Part shown: positions 1 through 11,707 of the stretch, piece after piece
Layout of the letters: each line of letters opens with the position of its first letter
Numbering within the stretch: the first letter of the stretch is position 1
NCBI RefSeq assembly: GCF_000759835.1
Contig: NZ_BBNB01000010.1
Location: 186,001-250,000 of the forward strand
From: Citrobacter sedlakii NBRC 105722
GTDB taxonomy: Bacteria; Pseudomonadota; Gammaproteobacteria; Enterobacterales; Enterobacteriaceae
DNA: 64,000 bases
Reading direction: 5' to 3'
Made by a program: the position numbers and the translations under genes
Notes under the pieces: model-generated
Told to the model about the DNA's origin: nothing
What the model saw: the letters and a program-made list of their open reading frames with translations, nothing else
Database searches by the model: none

Positions 1-223
1 CACGATTACTTCGGGAGATGCGGCGATGTGCAAATACTTCTGCGCCAACGCGGCGTTCGAGGTGGTGGACAGCGCAATGCAGGTACTGGGCGGCGTTGGA
101 ATTGCCGGTAATCATCGTATCAGCCGCTTCTGGCGAGATCTGCGCGTGGACCGCGTTTCCGGTGGGTCTGACGAAATGCAAATCCTGACCCTCGGTCGCG
201 CGGTGCTGAAGCAATACCGTTAA
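1..223 (+). CDS. caiA: Crotonobetainyl-CoA reductase, C-terminal fragment
   Basis: Partial gene that enters from the left edge in the frame beginning at base 2 and stops with TAA at 221-223; only about the last 73 codons are visible. CaiA is an FAD-dependent enzyme of the acyl-CoA dehydrogenase family that reduces crotonobetainyl-CoA to gamma-butyrobetainyl-CoA in anaerobic carnitine respiration. The visible part contains the family's C-terminal signature: the MQVLGGVGI stretch, then a [17 protein letters not shown] segment that closes the substrate and flavin pocket. The assignment rests mainly on caiB, caiC and caiD following in the order known from E. coli. Confidence 0.93.
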
Positions 224-1528
<1,305 letters not shown>

Positions 1529-1535
1529 CCCGAAC

Positions 1536-1562
1536 GCGCTAACCGGCATTTCCGGTTAGCGC
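1536..1562 (+). other. Intercistronic hairpin caiB-caiC
   Basis: An 11-bp perfect stem, GCGCTAACCGG at 1536-1546 pairing with 1552-1562, with a 5-nt loop. No run of T follows, so it is unlikely to be a full rho-independent terminator. A role in mRNA stability or partial termination within the cai operon is inferred. Confidence 0.7.
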
Positions 1563-1585
1563 CTGAATAAATGGACAGAGGTGCT

Positions 1586-3139
1586 ATGGATATCGTTGGC
1601 GGACAACACTTACGCCAGATGTGGGACGATTTGGCCGAACGGCATGGCAGTAAAACGGCGCTGATTTGTGAATCCAGCGACGGGGAGATACGACAGTACA
1701 GCTACGCGTCGCTCAATGAGGAGATCAATCGCACAGCGAATCTGTTCCACGCCTCAGGCATTCGCAAAGGGGATAAGGTTGCCCTGCATCTGGATAACTG
1801 CCCGGAATTTATCTTTTGCTGGTTTGGACTGGCAAAAATCGGCGCCATCATGGTGCCGATTAACGCCCGCCTGCTGCGTGACGAAAGCGCGTGGATCCTG
1901 CAAAACAGCCAGGCCAGGCAGATCGTCACCAGCCCCGCGTTTTTGCCGATGTACCGCGAGATCCAGCGTGAAGGCGAAACGCAGTTAACCCTTATCTGGG
2001 TGGTTGGCGAAAACGTCGGGACCGAACCCGGCGTGAGTCACTTTTCACTGCAAAAAGATCGCCAGCCGGGCGCCTTGCAGGAAACGGTACCGCTGTCTAC
2101 CGACGACACCGCAGAGATCTTATTTACCTCCGGCACCACGTCACGACCAAAAGGGGTGGTGATCACCCATTACAACCTGCGCTTTGCCGGATACTACTCC
2201 TCCTGGCAGTGCGCCCTGCGTGAAGACGATATTTACCTGACGGTGATGCCTGCGTTTCATATCGACTGTCAATGCACCGCCGCCATGGCAGCATTCTCGG
2301 CAGGCGCGACGTTTGTGCTGATTGAAAAATACAGCGTCCGCGCCTTCTGGCAGCAGATCCGAAAATACCGCGCGACCGTCACAGAATGCATCCCAATGAT
2401 GATCCGCACGCTCATGGCGCAACCCGTCACACCGCAGGACAACCAGCATTGTCTGCGGGAAGTCATGTTCTACCTCAACCTTTCGGAACAGGAGAAAGAC
2501 GCCTTTGTCACCCGTTTCGGCGTGCGCCTGCTGACCTCCTATGGCATGACGGAAACCATCGTCGGCATCATTGGCGACCGACCCGGCGATAAGCGACGCT
2601 GGCCGTCGATAGGCCGTCCGGGATTTTGCTACGAAGCGGAAATTCGCGACGAGCAGAACCGTGCGCTGCCCGCTGGCGAGATTGGCGAAATCTGCATCAA
2701 GGGGGTGCCGGGCAAAACACTCTTTAAAGCCTATTACGCCAGGCCCGACGCCACGGCGAAAGCGTTCGACTCCACCGGTTGGTTACACACCGGCGATTCC
2801 GGATATCGCGACGAAGACGGTTTTTTCTATTTTGTCGACCGGCGCTGCAACATGATTAAACGCGGCGGTGAAAACGTCTCCTGCGTTGAGCTGGAAAATA
2901 TCATTTCCGCACATCCTAAAATTCAGGACATCGTGGTGATTGGTATTCAGGATGCGATTCGCGACGAAGCCATTAAAGCCTTCGTCGTACTTAATGAAGG
3001 CGAAACGCTGACGGAAGAAGAATTCTTCCATTTCTGCGAACAAAATATGGCGAAATTCAAAGTGCCCTCTTTTATGGAAATAAGAACTGACCTGCCCCGT
3101 AACTGTTCAGGAAAAATAATCAAAAAGAATCTGAAATAA
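1586..3139 (+). CDS. caiC: Crotonobetaine/carnitine-CoA ligase
   Basis: AMP-forming acyl-CoA synthetase of the ANL superfamily. It activates carnitine, crotonobetaine or gamma-butyrobetaine with ATP and CoA to prime the CaiB cycle. The phosphate-binding signature [10 protein letters not shown] lies at residues 181-190, and the hinge and C-terminal catalytic lysine region (GKIIKKNLK) is intact. The reading frame extends upstream to an ATG at 1571. The ATG at 1586 is chosen because AGAGG stands just before it, no Shine-Dalgarno precedes 1571, and it gives the 517 residues of E. coli CaiC. It is followed by a hairpin and then caiD. Confidence 0.95.
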   Translation: MDIVGGQHLRQMWDDLAERHGSKTALICESSDGEIRQYSYASLNEEINRTANLFHASGIRKGDKVALHLDNCPEFIFCWFGLAKIGAIMVPINARLLRDESAWILQNSQARQIVTSPAFLPMYREIQREGETQLTLIWVVGENVGTEPGVSHFSLQKDRQPGALQETVPLSTDDTAEILFTSGTTSRPKGVVITHYNLRFAGYYSSWQCALREDDIYLTVMPAFHIDCQCTAAMAAFSAGATFVLIEKYSVRAFWQQIRKYRATVTECIPMMIRTLMAQPVTPQDNQHCLREVMFYLNLSEQEKDAFVTRFGVRLLTSYGMTETIVGIIGDRPGDKRRWPSIGRPGFCYEAEIRDEQNRALPAGEIGEICIKGVPGKTLFKAYYARPDATAKAFDSTGWLHTGDSGYRDEDGFFYFVDRRCNMIKRGGENVSCVELENIISAHPKIQDIVVIGIQDAIRDEAIKAFVVLNEGETLTEEEFFHFCEQNMAKFKVPSFMEIRTDLPRNCSGKIIKKNLK

Positions 3140-3144
3140 CCCTG

Positions 3145-3165
3145 CTGGCGGGAAATGCCCGCCAG
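3145..3165 (+). other. Intercistronic hairpin caiC-caiD
   Basis: An 8-bp perfect stem, CTGGCGGG at 3145-3152 pairing with CCCGCCAG at 3158-3165, loop AAATG. It sits between the caiC stop and the caiD ribosome-binding site. The downstream TTATTTT is only moderately U-rich, so it is read as an mRNA processing or stability element rather than a terminator. Confidence 0.6.
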
Positions 3166-3190
3166 TTACTTTATTTTCTGGAGATGAACC

Positions 3191-3976
3191 ATGAGTGAAT
3201 CTTTACGTTTGACCCGTAACGGACCTGTTCTGGAAATCATTCTGGATCGACCTAAAGCCAATGCGATCGATGCCAAAACCAGCTTTCAGATGGGGGAGGC
3301 TTTTCTGCAATTTCGTGACGATCCCGAACTGCGTGTCGCGATCGTCACCGGCGCGGGGGAGAAATTCTTTTCCGCAGGCTGGGACTTAAAAGCCGCCGCA
3401 GAAGGTGAAGCGCCGGACGCCGACTTTGGCCCCGGCGGTTTTGCCGGACTAACGGAATGCTTTGATCTCGATAAACCGGTGATTGCCGCCGTGAACGGCT
3501 ATGCCTTTGGCGGCGGTTTCGAACTGGCGCTGGCGGCGGATTTTATCGTCTGCGCCGAAAACGCCAGCTTTGCGCTGCCGGAAGCGAAACTGGGCATTGT
3601 GCCAGACAGCGGCGGCGTGTTGCGTCTGCCAAAACGGTTACCCCCGGCCATCGTGAATGAAATGGTAATGACCGGCAGACGAATGGATGCCGCGGAAGCG
3701 CTGCGCTGGGGGATCGTCAACCGCGTGGTCAGCCAGCAGGAGCTGATGGACAGCGCGCGCGAACTGGCGCAAGAACTGGTCAACAGCGCGCCGCTGGCCA
3801 TTGCCGCGCTGAAGGAGATCTCTCGTACCACCAGTGAAATGCCGGTCGAGGAAGGGTATCGTTTTATCCGCAGCGGCGTGCTGAAGCACTATCCGTCGGT
3901 CCTGCATTCAGAGGATGCCCTTGAAGGGCCGCAGGCATTTGCGGAAAAACGCGCCCCGGTATGGAAAGGCCGTTAA
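3191..3976 (+). CDS. caiD: Crotonobetainyl-CoA hydratase (carnityl-CoA dehydratase)
   Basis: Crotonase-fold enzyme that interconverts crotonobetainyl-CoA and L-carnityl-CoA. The protein is 261 residues, as in E. coli. Both catalytic glutamates known from CaiD are seen at the expected positions: Glu111 in GGGFELA and Glu131 in LPEAKLG. The oxyanion-hole segment around [10 protein letters not shown] is also present. The start at 3191 follows GGAG. In E. coli caiE comes next; here the gene is followed only by a short repeat and the convergent caiF, so caiD is the last gene of this operon. Confidence 0.95.
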   Translation: MSESLRLTRNGPVLEIILDRPKANAIDAKTSFQMGEAFLQFRDDPELRVAIVTGAGEKFFSAGWDLKAAAEGEAPDADFGPGGFAGLTECFDLDKPVIAAVNGYAFGGGFELALAADFIVCAENASFALPEAKLGIVPDSGGVLRLPKRLPPAIVNEMVMTGRRMDAAEALRWGIVNRVVSQQELMDSARELAQELVNSAPLAIAALKEISRTTSEMPVEEGYRFIRSGVLKHYPSVLHSEDALEGPQAFAEKRAPVWKGR

Positions 3977-3996
3977 CGCCTGATGGCACAGCATTT

Positions 3997-4032
3997 ATCC
4001 GGCCTGTGATGTTCGCCATCCCCAGGCCGGAT
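3997..4032. repeat. REP-like inverted repeat between caiD and caiF
   Basis: A 10-bp perfect inverted repeat, ATCCGGCCTG at 3997-4006 and CAGGCCGGAT at 4023-4032. It is a BIME/REP-type palindrome in the 96-bp gap between the convergent caiD and caiF, where caiE would be expected. It could serve as a bidirectional 3' end, and it marks the site of the caiE loss. Confidence 0.7.
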
Positions 4033-4072
4033 ACGTCGATTATACCGCCATTCGATACGGCGGATCTCCGCC

Positions 4073-4462
4073 TTACCGCCGCAAACTCTTTGACAGCATC
4101 ATCTGCCATTTCTGCTCACGGTTCAGTTCTGACGGTGGAACCGCCGGGATCCGGGGCGCTCTGCTGGCCACCTTTTCCTGCGCGCGCTGTCCCAAACGCG
4201 CGTAAAGCTGCGGCGCGATATGGGTTACCCGCACCAGACGCTGGCACTGACAGCCCCGTCCTTCCAGTTGGTTAGGGATGGTCTTAGTCTCACAATGAAT
4301 TTCCCCCACTTCCGCGAGAATATAAGAGACGGTATTAATTGCTTTGCAATGATCCATATTAAACTGCTTTGCAATCTCTTTTGCGCTGACCCAACGCTTT
4401 TCCGCCATGACCCAGTCGGCAATCATCAAATAAAGTGGTTTTTCAACATACTCTTCACACAT
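4073..4462 (-). CDS. caiF: Carnitine operon transcriptional activator
   Basis: Small DNA-binding activator of the cai and fix operons under anaerobic conditions with carnitine. The N-terminal half carries a winged-helix-like segment (WVSAKEIAKQFNMDHCKAIN). The conserved blocks NQLEGRGCQCQRLV and the C-terminal LNREQKWQMMLSKS match E. coli CaiF. The frame opens two codons earlier with GTG at 4468. ATG at 4462 is preferred because it reproduces the E. coli start MCE-YVEKPLYL and gives 129 residues against about 131 in E. coli. It is convergent with caiD. Confidence 0.9.
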   Translation of the reverse strand: MCEEYVEKPLYLMIADWVMAEKRWVSAKEIAKQFNMDHCKAINTVSYILAEVGEIHCETKTIPNQLEGRGCQCQRLVRVTHIAPQLYARLGQRAQEKVASRAPRIPAVPPSELNREQKWQMMLSKSLRR

Positions 4463-4654
4463 AAGCACACCATTTCACAAATTAAAAATCGTGTTGTGTC
4501 CTGTCCATCATATTCCCGACAAGACCCTATTAAAATTGTGGATATAAGGGATAGTATGCAACTTGCCGGGTCATGAGTGTGATCCAAATCTTGCTTGTTA
4601 CATTCACATTTCTGCTATTGCAGTATATTTCGCCAGGAAACGACTGATTGCATA

Positions 4655-4686
4655 AAAAAACGGCTCCGTTTCCGGAACCGTTTTTA
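4655..4686 (-). terminator. Rho-independent terminator of carAB
   Basis: A hairpin of AAAACGG-TCCG type with one C-A mismatch and a TTTC loop, followed on the minus strand by a T run. It starts 25 bp after the carB stop. Confidence 0.75.
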
Positions 4687-4710
4687 AGACCGTGGAACAT
4701 CAGGGGTCGG

Positions 4711-7700
4711 TTATTTTTTAATTTGCGCGTGCATTTCCTGTACGGAGATCACTTTCTCCGTGGCGTCAGCATTAAGCGCCATCGCGGTGGCGAAACCGCC
4801 GTTCAGGGTGGTGTCGTAATGCACCTTGTACTGCAACGCGCTGCGGCGAATGACGCGGGAATCTTCAATCGCGCGACGCCCGGCGGTGGTGTTAATGATG
4901 TAGGTGTACTCGCCATTCTTGATACGGTCCTGAATGTGAGGACGGCCTTCATGCACTTTGTTTACCAGACGCGGATTAATACCGGCTTCACCCAGTACGA
5001 TCGCCGTACCGTGAGTCGCATCCAGCTCAAAGCCCTGCTTCAGCAGCTTCGCGGCAAGGTCTACCACGCGTTCTTTATCGCCTTCGCGAACGGAGAGCAG
5101 CGCACGGCCTTGTTTTTTCATCGTGGAGTTACTGCCCAACTGCGCCTTGGCGAACGCTTCCGCAAAGGTGCGCCCCACCCCCATCACTTCTCCGGTAGAG
5201 CGCATTTCCGGCCCTAACAGCGGGTCAACGCCAGGGAATTTGTTGAACGGCAGCACCACCTCTTTCACCGAGTAGTAAGGCGGAATAATCTCTTCTGTCA
5301 CCCCCTGCTCGGCCAGCGATTTGCCCACCATCACGCGCGCCGCCACTTTCGCCAGCGGTACGCCGGTGGCTTTGGAGACGAACGGTACGGTACGCGCGGC
5401 ACGAGGGTTCACTTCAATCAGGTAGACTTCGTTGTCCTTGACCGCAAACTGGACGTTCATCAGACCGCGAACCTGCAACTCGAAGGCCAGCTTCTGCACC
5501 TGCTGGCGCATCACGTCCTGTATTTCCTGGCTCAGGGTGTAGGCTGGCAGCGAACAGGCGGAATCGCCGGAGTGAACGCCTGCCTGCTCGATGTGCTCCA
5601 TGATGCCGCCAATCAGCACCCTTTCACCATCGCAAATCGCATCCACATCCACTTCAACCGCATCGTCGAGGAAGCGGTCAAGCAGCACCGGCGCGTCGTT
5701 GGAGACGCTGACCGCGGTCTGGAAGTAACGACGCAGATCCGCTTCGTCATAGACGATTTCCATCGCCCGTCCGCCAAGTACGTAAGAAGGACGCACCACC
5801 AGCGGATAGCCGATCTCTTTCGCTTTTTCTACCGCTTGTTCAATGGCGGTGACAGTCGCGTTCGCCGGCTGTTTCAGCTTCAGACGGTCAACCGCATGCT
5901 GGAAGCGTTCACGGTCTTCCGCCCGGTCGATGGCGTCCGGGCTGGTGCCGATAACCGGTACGCCCGCTGCTTCCAGCGCGCGCGCCAGCTTCAGCGGAGT
6001 CTGGCCGCCGTACTGGACGATAACCCCTTTCGGTTTTTCGATACGCACGATTTCCAGCACGTCTTCCAGGGTAACCGGCTCAAAGTACAGGCGGTCGGAG
6101 GTGTCGTAGTCGGTGGAGACCGTTTCCGGGTTACAGTTGACCATGATGGTCTCGTAACCGTCTTCGCGCAGCGCCAGCGAGGCGTGTACGCAGCAGTAGT
6201 CGAACTCAATGCCCTGGCCGATACGGTTTGGACCGCCGCCCAGCACCATAATCTTGTCGCGGTCGACGGACGGGTTCGCTTCACATTCGTCTTCATAGGT
6301 CGAGTACATGTAGGCGGTGTCGGTGGCGAATTCCGCCGCGCAGGTATCCACGCGCTTGTAGACCGGGTGCAGGTCGTACTGGTCGCGCAGCTTGCGGATT
6401 TCCGCTTCACGTACGCCCGCCAGTTTCGCCAGGCGCGCATCAGCGAAGCCTTTACGCTTAAGCTGGCGCAGGAAGTCGGCGGTCAGGCCATTGATGCCCA
6501 GCTCCGCGACTTTTTCTTCCAGACGGACCAGCTCTTCAATTTGCACCAGGAACCAGCGGTCGATGTTGGTCAGGTTGAAGACGCCGTCTACGGAAAGTCC
6601 CGCACGGAACGCGTCAGCGATATACCAGATACGATCCGCGCCAGCGTCTTTCAGCTCGCGGCGAATTTTGGTCAGCGCTTCCGGATCGTCGAGACTGACT
6701 TTCGGGTCGAAGCCGGTCGCGCCCACTTCCAGCCCGCGCAGCGCTTTCTGCATCGATTCCTGCTGGGTGCGGCCAATCGCCATCACTTCGCCCACCGACT
6801 TCATCTGGGTGGTCAGGCGGTCATTGCTGCCAGCAAATTTTTCAAAGTTAAAGCGTGGGATTTTAGTCACCACGTAGTCGATAGACGGCTCGAACGAGGC
6901 CGGGGTACGCCCACCGGTGATGTCGTTCATCAGTTCGTCAAGGGTGTAGCCCACCGCCAGTTTCGCCGCCACTTTCGCAATCGGGAAGCCGGTGGCTTTA
7001 GAGGCCAGCGCCGACGAACGCGACACGCGCGGGTTCATCTCAATGACAATCAGGCGACCATTCTTCGGGTTCACCGCGAACTGAACGTTAGAACCGCCGG
7101 TTTCAACGCCAATTTCACGCAGTACCGCCATCGAAGCGTTACGCATGATTTGGTATTCTTTGTCGGTCAGCGTCTGGGCAGGCGCAACGGTGATCGAGTC
7201 GCCGGTGTGGATACCCATTGCGTCGAAGTTTTCGATGGAGCAGACAATGATGCAGTTGTCGTTTTTATCACGCACCACTTCCATCTCATACTCTTTCCAG
7301 CCGATCAGCGATTCATCAATCAGCAGCTCGTTGGTAGGGGAAAGATCCAGACCGCGTGTACAGATTTCTTCAAACTCTTCGCGGTTGTAGGCGATACCGC
7401 CGCCGGTGCCGCCCATCGTAAAGGACGGACGGATGATGCACGGATAACCGACGTCGGCGGCCACCGCCAGCGCTTCTTCCATGTTATGGGCGATACCGGA
7501 ACGCGCGGTGTCGAGACCGATTTTTTTCATCGCGATATCGAAACGGCGACGGTCTTCGGCTTTATCGATCGCGTCGGCGGTTGCGCCAATCATGGTCACG
7601 CCGAACTCTTCCAGCACGCCCTGACGCTCCAGCTCCAGCGCGCAGTTCAGCGCCGTCTGGCCGCCCATCGTCGGCAGCACCGCGTCCGGACGCTCTTTTT

Positions 7701-7935
7701 CGATGATTTTACGCACGACTTCCCAGTGAATCGGCTCGATGTAGGTCGCATCGGCCATTTCCGGGTCGGTCATGATGGTCGCCGGGTTAGAGTTGACCAG
7801 GATAACGCGGTAACCCTCTTCACGCAGGGCTTTACACGCCTGCGCGCCGGAGTAGTCAAACTCGCACGCCTGACCGATAACAATCGGACCCGCGCCCAGA
7901 ATCAGGATACTTTTTATGTCTGTACGTTTTGGCAT
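4711..7935 (-). CDS. carB: Carbamoyl-phosphate synthase large subunit
   Basis: Catalytic subunit that makes carbamoyl phosphate from bicarbonate, ATP and ammonia supplied by CarA, feeding both pyrimidine and arginine synthesis. The protein is 1074 residues (E. coli 1073). It shows the duplicated ATP-grasp architecture: the N-terminal carboxyphosphate half begins with [20 protein letters not shown], and the second half repeats this pattern as [17 protein letters not shown] near residue 560. The C-terminal 130 residues form the allosteric MGS-like domain. It lies 18 bp after carA, in one operon. A long open frame on the opposite strand is an overlap artefact of its GC-rich codons. Confidence 0.98.
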   Translation of the reverse strand: MPKRTDIKSILILGAGPIVIGQACEFDYSGAQACKALREEGYRVILVNSNPATIMTDPEMADATYIEPIHWEVVRKIIEKERPDAVLPTMGGQTALNCALELERQGVLEEFGVTMIGATADAIDKAEDRRRFDIAMKKIGLDTARSGIAHNMEEALAVAADVGYPCIIRPSFTMGGTGGGIAYNREEFEEICTRGLDLSPTNELLIDESLIGWKEYEMEVVRDKNDNCIIVCSIENFDAMGIHTGDSITVAPAQTLTDKEYQIMRNASMAVLREIGVETGGSNVQFAVNPKNGRLIVIEMNPRVSRSSALASKATGFPIAKVAAKLAVGYTLDELMNDITGGRTPASFEPSIDYVVTKIPRFNFEKFAGSNDRLTTQMKSVGEVMAIGRTQQESMQKALRGLEVGATGFDPKVSLDDPEALTKIRRELKDAGADRIWYIADAFRAGLSVDGVFNLTNIDRWFLVQIEELVRLEEKVAELGINGLTADFLRQLKRKGFADARLAKLAGVREAEIRKLRDQYDLHPVYKRVDTCAAEFATDTAYMYSTYEDECEANPSVDRDKIMVLGGGPNRIGQGIEFDYCCVHASLALREDGYETIMVNCNPETVSTDYDTSDRLYFEPVTLEDVLEIVRIEKPKGVIVQYGGQTPLKLARALEAAGVPVIGTSPDAIDRAEDRERFQHAVDRLKLKQPANATVTAIEQAVEKAKEIGYPLVVRPSYVLGGRAMEIVYDEADLRRYFQTAVSVSNDAPVLLDRFLDDAVEVDVDAICDGERVLIGGIMEHIEQAGVHSGDSACSLPAYTLSQEIQDVMRQQVQKLAFELQVRGLMNVQFAVKDNEVYLIEVNPRAARTVPFVSKATGVPLAKVAARVMVGKSLAEQGVTEEIIPPYYSVKEVVLPFNKFPGVDPLLGPEMRSTGEVMGVGRTFAEAFAKAQLGSNSTMKKQGRALLSVREGDKERVVDLAAKLLKQGFELDATHGTAIVLGEAGINPRLVNKVHEGRPHIQDRIKNGEYTYIINTTAGRRAIEDSRVIRRSALQYKVHYDTTLNGGFATAMALNADATEKVISVQEMHAQIKK

Positions 7936-7953
7936 GGCTCTCTTAACTCCTGA

Positions 7954-9102
7954 TTATTTCGCGGACTGACGGTACTGCTCAATTAACTCGATAAAGTGGT
8001 CGAACAACGGCGCGGCGTCGTGCGGACCTGGGCTGGCTTCCGGGTGCCCCTGGAAACTAAACGCTGGCTTATCGGTGCGATGAATACCTTGCAGGGTATG
8101 GTCGAAAAGGGACTTATGGGTCACGCGCAGGTTCGCCGGCAGCGTAGCTTCATCGACGGCAAAGCCGTGATTCTGCGCCGTAATCATTACGGTATTGTTG
8201 TCGATATCTTTTACCGGGTGGTTGCCGCCGTGGTGACCGAATTTCATCTTCACGGTCTTCGCGCCGCTCGCCAGCGCCAGGAGCTGATGACCGAGGCAGA
8301 TACCGAATACCGGCACATCGGTTTCGAGGAATGTCTGGATTGCGTCGATAGCGTAGTCACACGGCGCCGGGTCGCCAGGGCCATTTGAAAGGAAGATGCC
8401 GTCCGGGTTCATTTTCAGAACATCTTCCGCTGAGGTTTTCGCGGGCACCACCGTCAGGCGGCAGCCTCTGTCCACCAGCATGCGCAGGATATTGCGCTTG
8501 GCGCCAAAGTCAAAGGCGACCACGTGGAACGGCAGTTCGTCTTGTTGTTTTGCTTCCGGCAGGTCATTTGCCAGCGTCCAGCTTCCCTGGGTCCAGCTAT
8601 ACGCTTCCGCCGTGGTCACTTCTTTCGCCAAATCCATCCCGTTCAGGCCCGGGAAGGCTTTCGCTTTTTCCAGCGCCAGCTGCGCATCCGGATTATCGCC
8701 CGCGATGATGCAGCCGTTTTGCGCGCCCTTTTCACGTAACAGACGCGTCAGCTTACGGGTATCGATATCAGCAATCGCCACGATGTTATGGCGTTTCAGG
8801 TAAGACGAGAGGTCTTCGGTGTTGCGGAAGTTGCTGGCGATCAGCGGCAGGTCACGAATGACGAGGCCTTGCGCATGTACCTGAGAAGATTCTTCATCAG
8901 CAGCATTAGTGCCGACATTGCCGATATGGGGATAAGTAAGAGTAACAATTTGGCGGGAATAGGAAGGATCAGTGAGGATTTCTTGATAACCGGTCATTGA
9001 AGTATTGAAAACGACTTCCCCAACCGCCGAACCTGTTGCCCCTATGGCCCGACCGTGAAACTGGGTTCCGTCTTCCAGAACCAATAGCGCTGACTTAATC
9101 AA
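7954..9102 (-). CDS. carA: Carbamoyl-phosphate synthase small (glutaminase) subunit
   Basis: Class I glutamine amidotransferase subunit that hydrolyses glutamine and channels ammonia to CarB. The nucleophile motif GICLGHQLL (Cys269 of E. coli) and the His/Glu pair in [10 protein letters not shown] are present. The open frame extends to an ATG at 9129, but the start is placed at TTG 9102-9100. There CTGGAGGG stands 4 nt upstream, the product is exactly 382 residues as in E. coli, and E. coli carA is also known to use UUG. The 5' region carries the arginine, purine and pyrimidine control sites described separately. Confidence 0.97.
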   Translation of the reverse strand: MIKSALLVLEDGTQFHGRAIGATGSAVGEVVFNTSMTGYQEILTDPSYSRQIVTLTYPHIGNVGTNAADEESSQVHAQGLVIRDLPLIASNFRNTEDLSSYLKRHNIVAIADIDTRKLTRLLREKGAQNGCIIAGDNPDAQLALEKAKAFPGLNGMDLAKEVTTAEAYSWTQGSWTLANDLPEAKQQDELPFHVVAFDFGAKRNILRMLVDRGCRLTVVPAKTSAEDVLKMNPDGIFLSNGPGDPAPCDYAIDAIQTFLETDVPVFGICLGHQLLALASGAKTVKMKFGHHGGNHPVKDIDNNTVMITAQNHGFAVDEATLPANLRVTHKSLFDHTLQGIHRTDKPAFSFQGHPEASPGPHDAAPLFDHFIELIEQYRQSAK

Positions 9103-9136
9103 AACACCCTCCAGAGAATATTCACTCACTTTATTT

Positions 9137-9172
9137 GCATACTAATTCATTTATACGCGATGAATCAATGCA
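9137..9172 (-). promoter_or_regulatory. Tandem ARG boxes at the downstream carAB promoter
   Basis: Two neighbouring imperfect palindromes, 9137-9153 and 9155-9172, each carrying the TGAATNNNNATTCA-like pattern of ArgR operators (ATGAATTAG and TGATTCATC on the minus strand). They lie 35-70 bp upstream of the carA start, where the arginine-repressed promoter P2 sits in E. coli. ArgR repression here is inferred from that homology. Confidence 0.7.
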
Positions 9173-9321
9173 AATTTGCTTACCTTGAATTTCTGGCAAA
9201 CGGCGGCATTCTGGAGATAAGGCAGCTAAAAGTCAACTTAAAGGCAGTATTTTTTATATTCTTTTGCAACCTGGAGGTAAAAAGGACGGATTAACGGGCA
9301 AAAAGAGCAACTAACCTGGTT

Positions 9322-9337
9322 GAGAAAACGCTTGCGC
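9322..9337 (-). promoter_or_regulatory. PurR operator upstream of carAB
   Basis: GAGAAAACGCTTGCGC; its reverse complement GCGCAAGCGTTTTCTC fits the purine-repressor consensus ACGCAAACGTTTTCNT closely. E. coli carAB is known to be repressed by PurR from the upstream control region at promoter P1, and this site is at the corresponding distance, about 220 bp before carA. Confidence 0.75.
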
Positions 9338-9378
9338 AGCAAGAAGAATATAAAAAATGGCGGTAACGCTGAAAAAAA

Positions 9379-9394
9379 TGGACCATCTGGTCAA
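9379..9394. promoter_or_regulatory. RutR-type operator upstream of carAB
   Basis: TGGACCATCTGGTCAA matches the RutR palindrome TTGACCANNTGGTCAA at all but one position. RutR senses uracil and thymine and acts at carP1 in E. coli. The rest of 9173-9475 is AT-rich leader without an open frame of note, the likely home of P1 and of the IHF and PepA contacts known in E. coli; those contacts were not resolved here. Confidence 0.75.
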
Positions 9395-9475
9395 AATTTA
9401 CATTTCAGCCACAATATTTAATAATAAAAAGTAGAATTTCAGGCATTACAAGAAAACTTTAAAGGTAAGGCGCTA

Positions 9476-9503
9476 AAATAAAAGGGCAATAAAATATTGC
9501 CCT
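9476..9503 (-). terminator. Rho-independent terminator of dapB
   Basis: A 9-bp perfect stem, AGGGCAATA at 9483-9491 pairing with TATTGCCCT at 9495-9503, loop AAA. On the minus strand it is followed by TTTTATTTTAG. It lies 55 bp after the dapB stop. Confidence 0.8.
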
Positions 9504-9557
9504 ATGTAATCAACACATTAAGATTACAATAACCACATCACGAAGGGTAATAACACA

Positions 9558-10394
<837 letters not shown>

Positions 10395-10512
10395 TTAAAA
10401 TGATGTAAATCGTTTTCAGATTAACCAGCCCGAGACAAAGCCGCCATCTGAAATCGCCGATAATTAGAATTTTATGATAAACAGGAGGGAGTATCAGTAA
10501 AAGGCATGATAC

Positions 10513-11520
10513 TCAGCGAAAACCGCATGACTCTCTGATCACCAGCGCGGGCGGCAGAATGATTCGTTTCGGCGGCTCATCGTTCCCCTGGATGCGGCTG
10601 TACAACAGCTCACCCGCTTTGCGACCAATCTCTTTTGCCGCAACCGAAACGGTTGTCAACGCGGGCTGCACCAGCGCCGCTTCGGTGATATCGTCAAATC
10701 CCACCAGCGCAAAATCGTTCCCCGGTTCCCGTCCCATTTTACGCAGCGCCTGCATAACCCCTAGCGCAACGATATCCTGATAACAGACAGCGGCGGTGAT
10801 CTGCGGATAGCGGGTAAGTAATGATTCCGCCACTCTGGCGCCGTCGATCTGACTGGCTTCGGCGGCAACGATCCAGTCCGGATTCGGTGAGATCCCCCAC
10901 TCCATCAACGTACTGGTGAATCCCCCCATTCGCTGCGCCCGACTGCCAGAGCTTGGGCTACCGCCGATAAAAGCGATATTCTTATGCCCCAACCTGAGTA
11001 AATGCGTCGTCGCCATCTGAGTACCGAGGAAGTTATCGGTGCCCACAAAGTCAAAATCAGGATCGCTGAGCGGGCGGACCACCATAATGGCGGGGATATT
11101 GCGTCTTTTCAGCGCGGCAAAAAACGAGACTGGCGTTTCCCGCGCTGCGCAAAGCACCATGCCGCAGGCGTTGTTTCGCATCAGGGAATCCACAAATTTT
11201 TGCTGCCGCTCGCCGGATTCTTCACTGTTCGCCAGAAACAGCAGCAAGTCATGCCGTTCCATCTCATGGCTCAGCCCGGCGGTCATCTCGCCGTAGAACG
11301 GGTTGGTGATGTCATGCAGCAACAACCCTACCTGGTTGCTACTCCGGTTGCGTAGATTCGCGGCCGTTTGATTGTAAACATAGCCAGACTCGTCCAGCGC
11401 TTTCAGCACTCGCTCACGCGTGGCCTGCGAAATACGCCCCCGGTTGCGCAGTACCATCGAAACGGTCGCCGTCGACACCCCTGCGCGCTTCGCGACCTGC
11501 GCTAACGTGACTGTTGTCAT
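10513..11520 (-). CDS. LacI-family transcriptional regulator of the PTS/isomerase locus
   Basis: 335-residue LacI/GalR-type repressor. Residues about 3-50 form the typical helix-turn-helix plus hinge (VTLAQVAKRAGVSTATVSMV, then RVLKALDESGYVYN). The rest is the periplasmic-binding-protein-like effector domain, with the GFDDITEAALVQPALTTVS signature near the C-terminus. The frame extends 24 codons further upstream, but ATG at 11520 is chosen because AAGGAG precedes it at 6 nt. It is divergent from the ManA-like/PTS operon. Its probable operator, a CG-centred palindrome, lies before that operon and again before the two isomerase genes. The effector is unknown, perhaps the phosphorylated sugar. 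Confidence 0.88.
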   Translation of the reverse strand: MTTVTLAQVAKRAGVSTATVSMVLRNRGRISQATRERVLKALDESGYVYNQTAANLRNRSSNQVGLLLHDITNPFYGEMTAGLSHEMERHDLLLFLANSEESGERQQKFVDSLMRNNACGMVLCAARETPVSFFAALKRRNIPAIMVVRPLSDPDFDFVGTDNFLGTQMATTHLLRLGHKNIAFIGGSPSSGSRAQRMGGFTSTLMEWGISPNPDWIVAAEASQIDGARVAESLLTRYPQITAAVCYQDIVALGVMQALRKMGREPGNDFALVGFDDITEAALVQPALTTVSVAAKEIGRKAGELLYSRIQGNDEPPKRIILPPALVIRESCGFR

Positions 11521-11632
11521 GATTTCTCCTTGTGAAACGCCAGTTAATCGAATAACCCCAATCTGGCGCCTCTGGCCTGTGATACTCATCACACGGACGG
11601 CGCATGATCCCGGTTTGTTTCCGATTATGGCG

Positions 11633-11649
11633 GGTTAATCGCGTTAACC
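11633..11649. promoter_or_regulatory. Auxiliary operator-like palindrome
   Basis: GGTTAATCGCGTTAACC: 6-bp perfect arms GGTTAA/TTAACC with a 5-bp centre. Its centre is about 31 bp, near three helical turns, from the main palindrome at 11667-11678, so a repressor could contact both on one face. Binding is inferred. Confidence 0.45.
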
Positions 11650-11665
11650 ATGCTTTGAATTTAAG

Positions 11666-11680
11666 GTTAATCGATTAATC
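11666..11680. promoter_or_regulatory. Probable LacI-type operator of the ManA-like/PTS operon
   Basis: GTTAATCGATTAATC with the perfect palindrome TTAATCGATTAA at 11667-11678, centred on CG as is usual for LacI-family operators. It ends 27 bp before the ATG at 11708. The same 15 bases occur on the opposite strand at 17466-17480, before the isomerase genes. Confidence 0.7.
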
Positions 11681-11707
11681 TTAATCCAGCGATTACGGAG
11701 ACTCAAC

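Noticed and set aside
3976-4275. Possible caiE remnant on the plus strand downstream of caiD
   Set aside because: The open frame there is antisense to caiF and shows no hexapeptide-repeat pattern.
5572-7953. 793-codon open frame antisense to carB
   Set aside because: It mirrors carB codon bias, has no ribosome site or recognised motif, and carB itself is unmistakable.
9103-9129. Nine-codon N-terminal extension of carA from ATG 9129
   Set aside because: The Shine-Dalgarno lies inside this extension, and TTG 9102 gives the exact E. coli length.
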